A stretch of DNA of 64,000 bases from Trichopria drosophilae. Taxonomy: Eukaryota > Arthropoda > Insecta > Hymenoptera > Diapriidae. How positions within the stretch are numbered: the stretch's first letter is position 1; each line of letters begins with the position of its first letter. The notes under the pieces were generated by a model, which saw nothing but the letters and a program-made list of their open reading frames with translations, was not told where the DNA came from and made no database searches. Positions 1 through 10,571 of this stretch are shown here, in pieces. Both the position numbers and the translations under genes were made by a program. The stretch is taken from positions 70,513,501-70,577,500 of the forward strand of contig CM059582.1 in assembly GCA_030407085.1 (NCBI GenBank). Reading direction: 5' to 3'.

Positions 1-1082
1 TTATACGCATTTAACAGAAATCGTTATAAACAATGATTATTTAAACATTGATTCCGCTGCGAATGGTTTCAAAACGAAATTTACTTATTTCAAACAGTAT
101 TTTTGAAGTGTATGGAAAAGTTGAGCTTTATAAAGAATTTCTAGCATAAGTTATCAATAATCGTTATAAACAATGATTATTTAAAGAAAGATTTTGTCGC
201 GAATTGTTTTAAAACGATATTTTCCTTATTTCAAACAGTATTTTTGAAGTGTATGCAAAATTTTATATTTATAAACAGTTTTCTGAAAAAATTATACGCA
301 TTTAACAGAAATCGTTATAAACAATTTTTACTTACATACTGATTCCATTACGAATTGTTTTTAAACGATATTTTCCCTATTTGAAACAGTATTTTTGAGG
401 TATATGCAATATTTTAAATTTATACTGAATTTTCTGCACAAGATATTAGCATCTTACAGAAATCGTTATAAACAATGATTTTTCAAATAAAGATTCGGTC
501 GCAAATTGTTTCAAAACGATATTTCACTTATTTGAAAAAGGATTTTTGCAGTATATGCAAAACTCGAACTTTATAAAGAATTTCATGCACAAGTTATCAG
601 CAATCGTTTTAAACAATGATTATTAAAACAAAGATTTTGACGCGAATTGTTTCAAAACGATATTTTCCTTATTTCAAACAGAATTTTTGAAGTGTATGCA
701 AAATTTTATATTTATAAAGAATTTTCTCGAACAAATTATACGCCTATAACAGAAACCATTATAAATAATGTTTACTTAAATAATGATTTCTTAGCGAATT
801 GTTTCAAAACGATATTTTCGTTATTTGAAACAATATTTTTGAAGTGTATGCGAAATTTTCAATTTATAAATAATTTTGTCATGAAAAATCGTTAGAAACA
901 ATGATTATTTAAACATTGATTCCGCTGCGAATGGTTTCAAAGCGAAATTTACTTATTTCACCAGTATTTTTGAAGTGTATGCAAAATTTGAACTTTATAA
1001 AGAATTTCCAGCATAAGTAATCAATAATCGTTATAAACAATGATTATTTAAAGAAAGATTTTGTCGCAAATTGTTTTAAAAC
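1..1082 (+). repeat. Satellite array, segment 1
   Basis: Tandem repeat recognised by the recurring anchor TCGTTATAAACAATGATTA and a second conserved block, CAGTATTTTTGAAGTGTATG. Anchors fall at 21, 161, 312, 463, 604, 755, 889 and 1028. Spacings are therefore near 140 or 151 bp, with one shorter copy. The array is cut at 1082 by the LTR of the G1 element and resumes at 10572. ORFs in it are by-products of a unit whose short form (141 bp) is a multiple of three. Confidence 0.93.
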
Positions 1083-1900
1083 TGTTACGATTTTTATGTT
1101 TATCGTAATGCAATTTTTATTAGGATCAGGAATTGTAATTGATGATTCTCGGTAGCTGAGAATCGTTTATGGGATCTTCCGCATAAAGGGGTCGACACCC
1201 CAAGTGACGAAATACTGGCGAATTTAGTAATGATAACTTTATTTTAACTTAGGGAAATTCCAACTTCAGGTCATACAGATCGTTCGGGTATATAAGTACT
1301 AAGTCCGGTATTGATTCGCGGAGAGTCGCTGATTAATGTGTCGCGAAGCTTTTAAGTTCGAGTGCGACTCTGTACCGAGATCTTCTCTGGATCATACACG
1401 TTGCGACTCTGCACCGAGATCTTCACGGCGTCAATCGCGGGGCGACTCTAACGGAGATCTTCGCTTGATCGTACGCGGGGCGACTCTGATTTCGGGCAAT
1501 GCGATTGTCCTTTTTATATGGTAGATGTCGATGAGATCCTCGTCCTTTTTGATGGACTCCTGCCCTTGTTGTTTGCCACGTGCCATCTTCCACGAATCGC
1601 TCACCCCTTTTGACTTATCGGTAACCTTGGCGATTCGGGGAACGTGTGCTATTGTGTGCGTGTGTGAGTCACAATCTTAAGGATTGTGTTACTTCGAGCT
1701 TCGGCGTGGCACATACTTTTCTTGACCATTTGGGCTTGCAACTAGAGGAACCCGTGGTTCCCAGTGTAAGTTACAGCACGTGTGCAATATATGTGCGACG
1801 CCGAATCGGGCCCTTCGGTGTGTGTGTCTTGTCGATCTTACAAAGACAAGTATTGTCTCTGTTACGAGTGCTATTATGTGCGTAGCCAGCATCCGTAACA
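1083..1900 (-). repeat. G1 3' LTR
   Basis: 818 bp, matching 9753-10571 with only a scatter of substitutions (roughly 2-3% by eye) and a 1-bp indel. It contains a degenerate internal repeat at about 1360-1500 built on GCGACTCT...GAGATCTTC. The bases just inside the LTR on the minus strand end in AACCCCGGGCG, which is a weak polypurine tract. Confidence 0.93.
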
Positions 1901-3606
1901 CGCCCGGGGTTGAAAAAATTGACGATCCACCGTCAATCAATGGTCGTACGAAAAATTAATACGCAACTTAAATTATACGCGTGACCTTCAGTTGGCTATT
2001 GTTAGTAAGAAAAATTTTACATTATTGTCTTATTGGGTCATCTTATACATTCCAAAGTATCTTAACCTATGTTTAGTGATATCTTTTTCTTATATATATA
2101 TTTATATGCGCTTGCTTAGGCGTTCGTATTGAATTTCTTATAAAATGACATGTTATGACGCATCCCGTAGTGTGCATACATAAAAAAAGTCGCTGTAGCC
2201 CTATGGCGCCTCCTTGTCTCGTTTGGACGCCGGGCTAACCGTAACGTGGTCTGTGTTCGGAAGTCTATTTATATCTTATACACACTTGACACTACACTGC
2301 TATGTATATACACATCACTAACACTGCTATTATGCATAAAAATGCATTTCTGAGTTTTGCTACTCCGTGGAGATCTTAATATAATCATGTCCTAATGACC
2401 GTTTGATATAAGAATAAAAAATAATTTTTATTTTCATACAGCAAATGGCACATACAGACGTTCACTTTGTTAAGGCTGATTTTGGATATCTGCGTTTCGC
2501 AGCAAATTTTTATATCCTGGGTTATTTGGTGTATTTAAAAAAAAATGTCCAAAATTTATATTTAGTACATCAATTGTGTGCCGTTGTATTGAGGAGAAAA
2601 GTGGAAGGATGAAGATCATAAGAAAACGCGTGCGCGAGTTACTCCTATGCTGCACTTGGGCCTCTCCGGCTTATTCTCTTCTTCTCTCTCTTAAGTGTGA
2701 GGCCCACTCTAGGGGTTTCGCTTTCCTCGCGTATCGCATCTTTCGATAATGTTTTACTGGTAATGTAACTTGAGAGTTTCAAGTGTTTATATGATTCTTT
2801 CGCTTTTCTACTCAATCCGTGTGGTCCTAGACAATAGGGATTCTGTTCTAGAAATAGCTTGTTTCAAAAATGTTATCTTTCCACTTCAGTTAAGCAAGTG
2901 TGGATTGATTCAGTATCGATAGTTGCACTTTCGTCTTCCTACGTTTCGATCTCGTTTTCAGTTCTTATTGTGCTTTCTAAGATGATGCGTCGACTGGTGT
3001 GTTCAGAGTGGATTATAGTGCCTACCGAATCATCGGCATTCCTCTGCGTGCCGATTTCTTCTGTAAGTGAGAGAGAGTGTTTTCTTTGAAAAAAAAAATA
3101 AAAAATGTTTACTGCAAATTTAACAAGTGTTTTCTATTTGTTCTTCGTCGTTTATGATTCTTCCCATGCGTTCCGGGGGAGGCGTTGGTGCCCTCCCGGC
3201 GTCGTGGTGTTGTTTCAGTGCTTGTATTATACTGTTCTGAAATCGTCAGCTTATATCTGGTCCACGGATTCTGCGATTGTATAACGGAGGAATGATGGTA
3301 AATTCTAAAGATGCGTAAAAATGTAGTGCATCCTTTCATTTCTCCAATGTTCCGAGTATGTGTATCTTTACGTGTGGGTTAGTCAGTTATCCACTTTTTT
3401 ATGTTTAATATATATTTTTCTCTATCTTATATTAATTTTCTATAAACAAATATCCATCAACTTTTTATATTTTTTTTTATCATTATCGTTGGTGTATATA
3501 TTTTTCTTCGTCTTATTTTAATTTTCTATATCCGTTAAGTTTTTATTTATATTTTTTTTTGTATCATTATTGCATATATCTTTTTTCCACATCTTTTTTT
3601 AATTTC
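1901..3606 (-). other. G1 3' non-coding region
   Basis: About 1.7 kb between the integrase stop and the 3' LTR, where related elements carry envelope. I find no signal peptide, transmembrane segment or cysteine pattern in any frame, only short AT-rich ORFs. It is T-rich, with runs of T around 3400-3600. It may be an envelope remnant decayed beyond recognition, or a long 3' UTR. Confidence 0.5.
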
Positions 3607-4470
3607 CTATAGACAAATATCCATCAACGGGTCATGGTTCTTTTTTACTTTATCAATGTGTACTATTTTGTTTTTTCGCGCATTGATACGTAATTTTATA
3701 TTTCGTGAGTCACATATTTCAATAATTTCATAGGGCCCAGTGTATTTGTCGTCTACCTTGCCCTTCCGGGGTTCTTTTAATAATAATACCATTTCACCTT
3801 CGCGAAAATGGCAAATATTCAATTTTTTATCATAATATTTTTTCCACCGATGTTTCATTTGTGAGAGATTCATCGCGGCTAACGTCCGTGCTTCCGTGAT
3901 TCTCTCGGTCAATTCTTCCAAATAATCGTCGTATGTAATGAGCTTCTCGCGGGTGGCGTGTGCACTTGTTAATCGTGCGTTTGTCCCATATACAAGCTCG
4001 TGTGGCGAGTAGTTTGTCCCTTCGTGAACACTAGTGTTGTATGAAAACATGGCGAATGGAAGCCAAATGTCCCAATCGCTACGTTTCTCGACAAAATTCT
4101 TCGGGTAGTCGACCATCACCTGGTGACTCCTTTCTAGGCTCCCTTTGCTTTGCGGGTGGTAAGCAGATGTCACGAATGTTTTAATTTTAAAAATTTTCGC
4201 AAATTCTTTTATGATCTTTGCGATTAAGCAACGACCTTCGTCGGTAAGAATAGATACAGGGCCTCCAAAACTGCAAATAAAATGTTTTGCAAATGCTTTC
4301 GCGACTTCTACTGCTGATGCCTCCGCTAGCGGAATTCCAAGGGAGTATTTCGTGAGTAGGTCTTGTATGGTTAATACATACTGATTTCCACTCTCAGTAA
4401 TATCTGTTAGTCCCCATATATCAAGGGCCACTTTGTCAAATGCGTTTCGTGGTGTGTCTGTAATGACCAT
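3607..4470 (-). pseudogene. G1 integrase core and C-terminal domain (partial)
   Basis: 288-codon ORF with the retroviral integrase fold (rve). The first catalytic Asp is in ALDIWG, the second in ILTDEG, and the Glu in SKGSLERSH, so D,D(35)E is intact. The C-terminus keeps the basic SH3-like region (KYTGPYEIIE). In the family, integrase joins LTR cDNA ends to the target. The N-terminal H2C2 zinc domain expected upstream is absent: the frame closes with stops just before the first Met, and the preceding DNA codes for an unrelated acidic linker. It therefore looks like the back half of Pol left after an internal deletion. Confidence 0.85.
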
Positions 4471-4484
4471 TAGTAATCGTGTTT

Positions 4485-4760
4485 TTACGCGTACGAGTAA
4501 GAACTATTTTTAGATGGGCCCTTCTCTTTGGGCGTCGAATGGGGAAGTAAACGTATAGTTTCTTCGGGCGGGTCGAGGGAAAAATCCGACGACCATGAAT
4601 CTTCTAGGCCCTCGTTGTCCGACGTATGACTTTTTCGATTTTTCATTTTCGTCTTTTTCTTAGAGTTTTCTCTGACGCTTAGTTCCTCAATTTCGGAATA
4701 CGTGGTTTCTGTATCTGGTTGTGATGTAAGTTCGTCCTCAGTAGGAAATTCTTCTATTTC
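4485..4760 (-). pseudogene. G1 Pol linker fragment (acidic/basic)
   Basis: An open stretch on the minus strand ending in TAA at 4485-4487. It encodes a low-complexity segment of alternating acidic and Lys/Ser-rich runs. It lies between the RNase H ORF and the integrase core, where the sister element G2 has a long linker with G-patch and macrodomain-like modules. Neither module is visible here. I read it as what is left of that linker, truncated on both sides. Confidence 0.5.
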
Positions 4761-4903
4761 CCTCCAACATCAGCTAACCGTTTCTTGAAGTTTAAATTCA
4801 TTCCTGCTTCGGATATCACTTTATTTTTTATTATTTTGGAGTTTTCTTTTATCTGTGTTCGTTTTACTGTAGTGTCAATTTTCAAATAATCCGACACTTG
4901 TAG

Positions 4904-6271
4904 TTATTCTACTTCCGTTATATATTGTTTTCTTTGTTTTTTCTTCGCCGGTGTAGGAGGTTTTTTCATTGAAGTTGATCCGTCTTGCTGTCTCGACCGA
5001 GTTTTTCTTTTATGGTATCCTAATTTCATGTAGGCTGGCAATTCGAGTTTTTCGACCTCGGTTATGTATTTCTTTCGAGCTGTCTTTCCAACTCCCAGCA
5101 TTTCTACATTGGAACTCTGGCTCTCTTTGTCGCAGTCAGTCACGTTGTCTTCAACATCTCCATACGTATCGGTTTCTTCATCGAAATCCTTACCACGTTT
5201 TTTCGGAGCAGGATTTCCTGACCCGTCAGCATCTGAGACTCGCAGTCTCTTAGCGTTTCTTGATCGTTTTTTGTTTTCTTTATCATTTTTACCGCCTTTA
5301 ATTGGCATACACGATTTTTCAGTTTTTCGTGCGTTTTTTAATTTTTTAATCGTTTTATTCTCTTTATTTATTTTATTATCGATCATATCTATTTCATCAT
5401 CATTTTCATTTTCGAGGTCGGATCTATCGATTGGGTTACGCGATAATGCGTCCGCGTTTACATTACGTTTCCCCTCTTTATATACCACATCGTATTCGTA
5501 ATCTTCTAATTTTATGCGAAAACGGTGTAATCTCAAATTCATATCCTTCATAGTTTTAAGGAATCTTAGCGGTCGATGATCTGTTACGAGAGTGAATTTT
5601 CGACCATACAAATATGGACGGAACTGTTCTACGGCGAACACTGCAGCTAACATTTCTTTTTCCGATGTAGTGTATCGCGTTTCTGCCTCTTTCAAACTTC
5701 GTGATGCGTATGCAACTGGTAGATCCTCTCCAATCTTGCCTTGCGATAAAATAGCGCCAAGTGCTACTCCCGAAGCGTCCGTAGTGACAACGAACGGCTC
5801 GTCGAAATTTGGTAACTGTAAGATTGGTGTATTACATAACAGATCCTTTAGTTTCTCAAACGCTTCTATCTGCTCGGTACCCCATGTAAACTTGACATCC
5901 TGACGTAATAAGATAATTAACGGGTGGGCGATTTTTGAGAATCCCTCAACAAATCGTCTATAATATCCCGCTATTCCAAGAAATTGTTTAACGTTTTTTC
6001 GATTTTTGGGGACCGGATATTTCCTTACCGCTTCGATCTTTTTCGCATCCGGCTGAACTGTATTATTACCAATAGTGTGCCCCAAGTACGCGGCTTCCTT
6101 GCGTAGGAACTGACATTTATCGGGTTCCAACGTAAGATTTGCGTCTTGAAGTCGTTTCATGAGTCGTCTAAATTTAACCTCATTTTCATACAAATTTTTT
6201 GCATAAATAATTATGTCATCGAGATATACTAGTAGCTCTATCCCTTGTAAGCCACTTAATACTAGATCCAT
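4904..6271 (-). pseudogene. G1 reverse transcriptase (palm end) and RNase H
   Basis: 455 codons. It opens inside RT: the catalytic YLDD box is at residues 16-19, followed by the thumb/connection (PNFDEPFVVTTDASG begins RNase H). The RNase H region shows TTDAS, the SEKE motif and VTDHRPL, all expected acidic positions. DALSRN marks its end. After that comes a lysine-rich, low-complexity tail in which KKYITEVE occurs twice in diverged form. It is joined to the upstream protease/RT frame (6262-7515) through a frameshift near 6270-6290, so RT is split across two frames. Function in the family: synthesis of cDNA from the element RNA and removal of the RNA strand. Confidence 0.88.
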
Positions 6272-7515
6272 AAGTCGCTGAAAATCGCTGGGCCGTTTTT
6301 TATTCCCATCGGCATTCTTACATATTGATAGTGACCGTTTGGAGTCGAAAACGCAGTTTTATGTGCATCTCGGTCATCCATCATTATCTGATGGAACCCA
6401 GATTTAAGGTCGAGAGTTGTAAAATACACGGACTGACCTAATTGGTCCAAAACGTCAGTAATATTCGGAATAGGATAAGCATCCCCAATTGTTTTCTCAT
6501 TGAGATCGCGAAAATCGATAACTAAACGCCATCGCTTTTCGCCGTTAGGACCTGGTTTCTTAGGGACAACCCAAGCTGGAGAGTCATTTGGAGAGCAGGA
6601 CGGTTTAATCAATCCTGCCTCGAGCTGCTCCTCCACATGTCGCTGCATTTCGGTTTTTATAGCAGGTGGGTGCCGGAAACGTTTAGCGCGTATCGGCACA
6701 TCATTTGTGGTATGAATGCGGTGTTTGAATACGGAAGTCGCGCCTAATGGTTCCCCTGGTAAGTGAAACATGTGAGCGTAGTCGTGAACGAGATTCTCCA
6801 CATGTTTTCTTTCCTCGTCCGACAAGCCGTCCACATTTATCCGCTTCAAAACATCGTTATTTCTCTGTTTATCATGTCCCATAGCCACTTGTATTTTTGC
6901 GTGATTTTGCTTTTTCCGAATATCTTCGTAATTCTTAAGATCCTGCATGGTTTTTATAACATTATTTTCTCTTTGTATATTTTCTGCTACTTCGCATTCT
7001 TCCAGTTCAATTTGTGGGACGGTAAATTTTATTTCATAGTCGTTCGTATTTATGACATACAGATATGCGTATCCATCGCGATTTTTTACTAGGGCATTAC
7101 CAAAAAATAAACCACTGCAGATGTTGATTTTTGGTACAAATCCGACGTCTAAGTTGTTTAGAACTTCTACGCGAACTACTCTGCGACTTCTTGGCGAAAT
7201 CTGTATGAATTCTTCATTAATAAATGGGATTATATCATTTCTTAGATGTACGCAATCTTGTTCGTAATCGATTTTTGCTCCGAGAGTTCGGAAAAAAGGA
7301 TTTCCCATGATTCCATCTTCATCGATAGGGAAGTCATCTCTCACTATTTGAAACTCTATAATTTCATCATTAAATTGTACTTCTGCACAACCTAGCGTAC
7401 CGATTATTCCTTTGCCGATTCCGCTTAAATCGAATTTGATATCCTGATCGGGGTACAGATCTCGACGTAATTTACTCCGTTTTATAAGATTTATTTCTGC
7501 TCCGGAATCGACCAA
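6262..7515 (-). pseudogene. G1 aspartic protease and N-terminal reverse transcriptase
   Basis: The frame is open upstream of the first Met and overlaps the end of gag in the -1 frame, the usual gag-pol arrangement. The protease active site is VDSGAE at the start, followed by a flap region and the family-typical FPIDEDGIMG stretch. RT begins near residue 270: TNDVPIRAKRFR, then VPKKPG, RLVIDFRDLNEKT, DLKSGFHQI (with the first catalytic Asp) and FSTPNGHYQY. The ORF ends prematurely beyond RMPMGIKNGPA because of a frameshift, and the rest of RT is in 4904-6271. I found no canonical slippery heptamer at the gag-pol overlap. Confidence 0.88.
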
Positions 7516-7556
7516 GAATATTCCGTTTCCGTAATGCAGATCGGGGCTAGAAATGT

Positions 7557-8990
7557 CTATTCGAGGACATTCTGAAAAACTAACATGCCCGAAATGGACT
7601 CTGGCCGTTCCGCTTTTACGGCGCGCATTTTCCGAGTGGAGTTTTCGTCTCGGGCGTCGCTCGACGTTGTTGGTTGCTGTCGAGCGCCCCTGGAGTTTAA
7701 ATGATTGTTATTTTGGCTGTAGGATGAAATATTTTCTCGTTTATCGGTGTCTTGATTATTCCTGTATTTATTTCTCTGCCATCTATCATTAGTCTGATGA
7801 GACGAATGATAATTTCCCGAGAACGAACGATTTCCAGAAAAACTTGGGAGGTTTTCCCTATTTCGGTCATTCCGGAATTTCAATTCGTCCCGGCGATCGT
7901 TATTAAAAAAAGTTTGGTTATTTTCTGCAAACCTATTTTTTGACCTATCCTGAAAATTTCCTTCCGAAATCTTTTTTTTCACGCCGTTTCTAAAAAAACA
8001 TGTTTCACTGCCGTGACCTATTCGCTGGTAAAACTCGCATTTTTGTTGATTAAATCTTTGCGCGGGACATTTATCTCTGGTGTGACCTATGCGATCGCAC
8101 CAAGTGCAATGTCTCTGCATGTCCGGGGTATCGAAATTCCTATTTTTTAGAGTTCGGCATTGTTTCCGAGAGTGCCCTATTCTTTTACAATAACTACACT
8201 GAATGTTGTTATAATTTAGCCATTCAGGATCGATTTCATAACGTCCTAGCCGGTCTAAATAGTTATGCTGATATTGCGGCCCTTTCGAAACTAAATGAGC
8301 AGACGCTTGATAATATCTTTCTCCGCGACCTCCCAGCATAGGATCGGATCCTGCGTCTTTCGCGGTGTATTTTTCAGTTAGTTTTCTAGCGTGTTCTACG
8401 GCAGCCTCGAGCGTATCTGGATTCAACTGCGTGAGGCGTACTTCCATAGGGCCTTTCGCGCAGTAAATGAAATGGTCCTTTCGGTTACGATTTGCCAGAG
8501 TTAATAATCTCTGACAGGCAACAGCGTCAAAATCTCTCGACGAGTTAATAGCTTTCTCGAGAGCTCGATAATCGCGTAATAAACGGTAACCAAAATCTTC
8601 TAAACTTTCGCGGGGTCCGGGGTAAGTATTTTTTAATCCCGCTAACAACTTGAGCGGATCACTAGAGATGCCGTAGGCAGATTTTAGATCGGCCAGAAAG
8701 GCTTCTACTGTCGCATATGTCGAAATTTTTTCGCAAAAAATTTTTGCTTTCCCGATAAGCTTTTTTCTCATCATATGTAAGTAGATCCGGGTTTCGTCGG
8801 CCGATAATAATCCGAATCCATCGCGACACGCACTTTCGAAGTCTGAGAATTTTTCGCGGGTGCCGTCAAATTCCGGCACACTGCTCACTGCTTCCGCAAT
8901 TGGTGGTGCTCGTGGTACCACATATACCGGACCTGCGGGGGCCACTTGGTGGCTACCGCTTGTCGTTATTCCGCTTTTATAGTCCGCCAT
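7557..8990 (-). CDS. gag: G1 Gag polyprotein
   Basis: Intact 477-codon ORF starting MADYKSG. Residues about 35-215 have the helical capsid pattern of gypsy Gag (PEFDGT...FSDFESACRDGF). Three zinc knuckles follow: C265-C268-H273-C278, C295-C298-H303-C308 and a third at 318-331, in which the second Cys is replaced by Tyr (CEFYQRIGH), so it probably does not bind zinc fully. The tail is rich in Asn, Arg and Ser, as in RNA-binding nucleocapsid. Gag assembles the cytoplasmic particle that packages element RNA. It is the only long unbroken gene of G1. Confidence 0.9.
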   Translation of the reverse strand: MADYKSGITTSGSHQVAPAGPVYVVPRAPPIAEAVSSVPEFDGTREKFSDFESACRDGFGLLSADETRIYLHMMRKKLIGKAKIFCEKISTYATVEAFLADLKSAYGISSDPLKLLAGLKNTYPGPRESLEDFGYRLLRDYRALEKAINSSRDFDAVACQRLLTLANRNRKDHFIYCAKGPMEVRLTQLNPDTLEAAVEHARKLTEKYTAKDAGSDPMLGGRGERYYQASAHLVSKGPQYQHNYLDRLGRYEIDPEWLNYNNIQCSYCKRIGHSRKQCRTLKNRNFDTPDMQRHCTWCDRIGHTRDKCPAQRFNQQKCEFYQRIGHGSETCFFRNGVKKKISEGNFQDRSKNRFAENNQTFFNNDRRDELKFRNDRNRENLPSFSGNRSFSGNYHSSHQTNDRWQRNKYRNNQDTDKRENISSYSQNNNHLNSRGARQQPTTSSDARDENSTRKMRAVKAERPESISGMLVFQNVLE

Positions 8991-9109
8991 TTTTCGTATA
9001 TTTTTTTTTTTAAAGTCACTATTATTAATTTCTGATTCGCGTTTGGTTTTGTATTCAAAATTTCTCCTTTTTTTTTTGTTAAAAAAATGTTCGCACGATG
9101 TAACAAATC

Positions 9110-9300
9110 GTAAATTTGATAATATTCACAGTTAGTTAAAAGAATATTTCGAAGTTAATTATAACAATATTTCAAGGTTAATTGTGACAGTATTTCAACA
9201 TTAATTGAATAAGCACTCCAAAATGAATTACAATAGTGTTTCAAAATGAATTGTAATAGTTTTCCTTTTTAAATCAACAATATTTCAAAGTTCATAAAAT
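9110..9300 (-). repeat. Degenerate short tandem repeat in the G1 leader
   Basis: Six or so copies of a 23-28 bp unit related to AATATTTCAAAATTAATTGT lie in the untranslated leader between the primer site and gag. Copies differ from each other at several positions. No coding potential is seen between 8991 and 9727. Confidence 0.55.
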
Positions 9301-9438
9301 TCACAACAATCGTTAAATAGTTTACAAATTTTCTCTCTTTTTGTTCGTGAAATTTAAATATGCTTCTGAGCAAAAGAGTGATAAATTATTCCAAAGTTTT
9401 TTTTTTTTTTGAAAAAATTTGTACAGAAATGCAAATTT

Positions 9439-9445
9439 ACTTACG
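9439..9445 (-). promoter_or_regulatory. Candidate splice donor in the G1 leader
   Basis: On the minus strand the leader reads GCTAC|GTAAGTAAAT, a full-consensus 5' splice site about 280 nt downstream of the primer-binding site. Donors at this place serve subgenomic RNAs in errantiviruses. No matching strong acceptor was found close to gag, so use is unproven. Confidence 0.4.
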
Positions 9446-9727
9446 TAGCTGCACTCATGAAGTAGACAATCAGCGTCTTCGATGTCTTCTCTGCTCTAGT
9501 TGATGCGTTGAGCTTCCGCAAGTTACAGTCCCTCAGGTTAGTGAAGCGCCCTCGTGAATCTTGAATTGAATAAGGCCTCCTCCGCGTTCTGGAGCAATGA
9601 ATCCTGGATAGCTGCGTCTCCAAACAGCTCGTGTTCATTCACAACTTTATTTTACGCAAACCGGACTCGGTTTACCCGTTCTAATTTCCTTGAAAAGTTA
9701 TTTTTGAAGTTCACCAGTCACTTGCGG

Positions 9728-9745
9728 ATCCCACCGCTGCCACCA
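9728..9745 (-). promoter_or_regulatory. G1 primer-binding site, tRNA-Leu type
   Basis: On the minus strand, 7 nt inside the 5' LTR, stands TGGTGGCAGCGGTGGGAT. Its complement ends in ...CTGCCACCA, the 3' end of a eukaryotic tRNA-Leu including CCA. It primes minus-strand cDNA synthesis. Confidence 0.75.
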
Positions 9746-9752
9746 TTTTTTA

Positions 9753-10571
9753 TGTTACGATTTTTATGTTTATCGTAATGCAATTTTTATCAGGATCAGG
9801 AGTTGTAAGGGATGATTCTCGGTAGCTGAGAATCATTTATGGGAACTTCCGCATAAAGGGGATCGACACCCCAAGTGACGAAATACTGGCGAATTTAGTA
9901 ATGATAACTTTATTTTAACTTAGGGAAATTCCAACTTCAGGTCGTACAGATCGTTCGGGTATATAAGTACTAAGTCCGGTATTGATTCGCGGAGAGTCAC
10001 AGATTAATGTGTCGCGAAGCTTTTAAGTTCGAGTGCGACTCTGTACCGAGATCTTCTCTGGATCGTACAAGTTGCGACTCTGCACCGAGATCTTCACGGC
10101 GTCAATCGCGGGGCGACTCTAACGGAGATCTTCGCTTGATCGTACGCGGGGCGACTCTGATTTCGGGCAATGCGATTGTCCTTTCTATATGGTAGATGTC
10201 GATGAGATCCTCGTCCTTTTTGATGGACTCCTGCACTTGTTGTTTGCCACGTGCCATCTTCCACGAATCGCTCACCCCTTTTGACTTATCGGTAACCTTG
10301 GCGATTCGGGGAACGTGTGCTATTGTGTGCGTGTGTGAGTCACAATCTTAAGGATTGTGTTACTTCGAGCTTCGGCGTGGCACATTCTTTTCTTGACCGT
10401 TTGGGCTTGCAGCTAGAGGAACCCGTGGGTCCCAGTGTAAGTTACAGCACGTGTGCAATATATGTGCGACGCCGAATCGGGCCCTTCGGTGTGTGTGTCT
10501 TGTCGATCTTACAAAGACAAGTATTATCTATGTTACGAGTGCTATTATGTGCGTAGCCAGCATCCGTAACA
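9753..10571 (-). repeat. G1 5' LTR
   Basis: 819 bp, ends TGTTACG...CGTAACA, paired with 1083-1900. It contains the same degenerate GCGACTCT/GAGATCTTC repeat at about 10031-10171. The flanking AAAC at 10572-10575 duplicates 1079-1082. Short ORFs in it are not supported as genes. Confidence 0.93.

Larger units (their letters stand above)
1083..10571 (-). mobile_element. Ty3/gypsy LTR retrotransposon G1, full length with defects
   Basis: Two near-identical LTRs (1083-1900 and 9753-10571) flank gag-pol on the minus strand. Both LTR ends are TGTTAC...GTAACA. The satellite flanks carry a 4-bp duplication, AAAC (1079-1082 and 10572-10575), and read as continuous satellite once the element is removed, so both borders are exact. 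The order on the minus strand is 5' LTR, tRNA-Leu primer site, leader, gag, protease-RT, RNase H, integrase, about 1.7 kb of non-coding DNA, 3' LTR. RT is frameshifted and the segment before the integrase core is deleted, so this copy is not autonomous. No envelope gene is visible. Confidence 0.93.

Noticed and set aside
647..895. ORFs of 60-110 codons in the satellite segments
   Set aside because: They recur because the 141-bp monomer is a multiple of three and lacks stops in one frame; they follow the repeat, not a gene.
1336..1940. ORFs inside the G1 LTRs
   Set aside because: Present in both LTR copies, in several frames, with no domain and no start context.
1901..3606. Envelope remnant in G1
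   Set aside because: Position fits, but no cysteine pattern, signal or membrane segment could be found.
7557..7600. -1 slippery site at the G1 gag-pol overlap
   Set aside because: The frames do overlap in -1 relation, but no X XXY YYZ heptamer in the gag frame was found.
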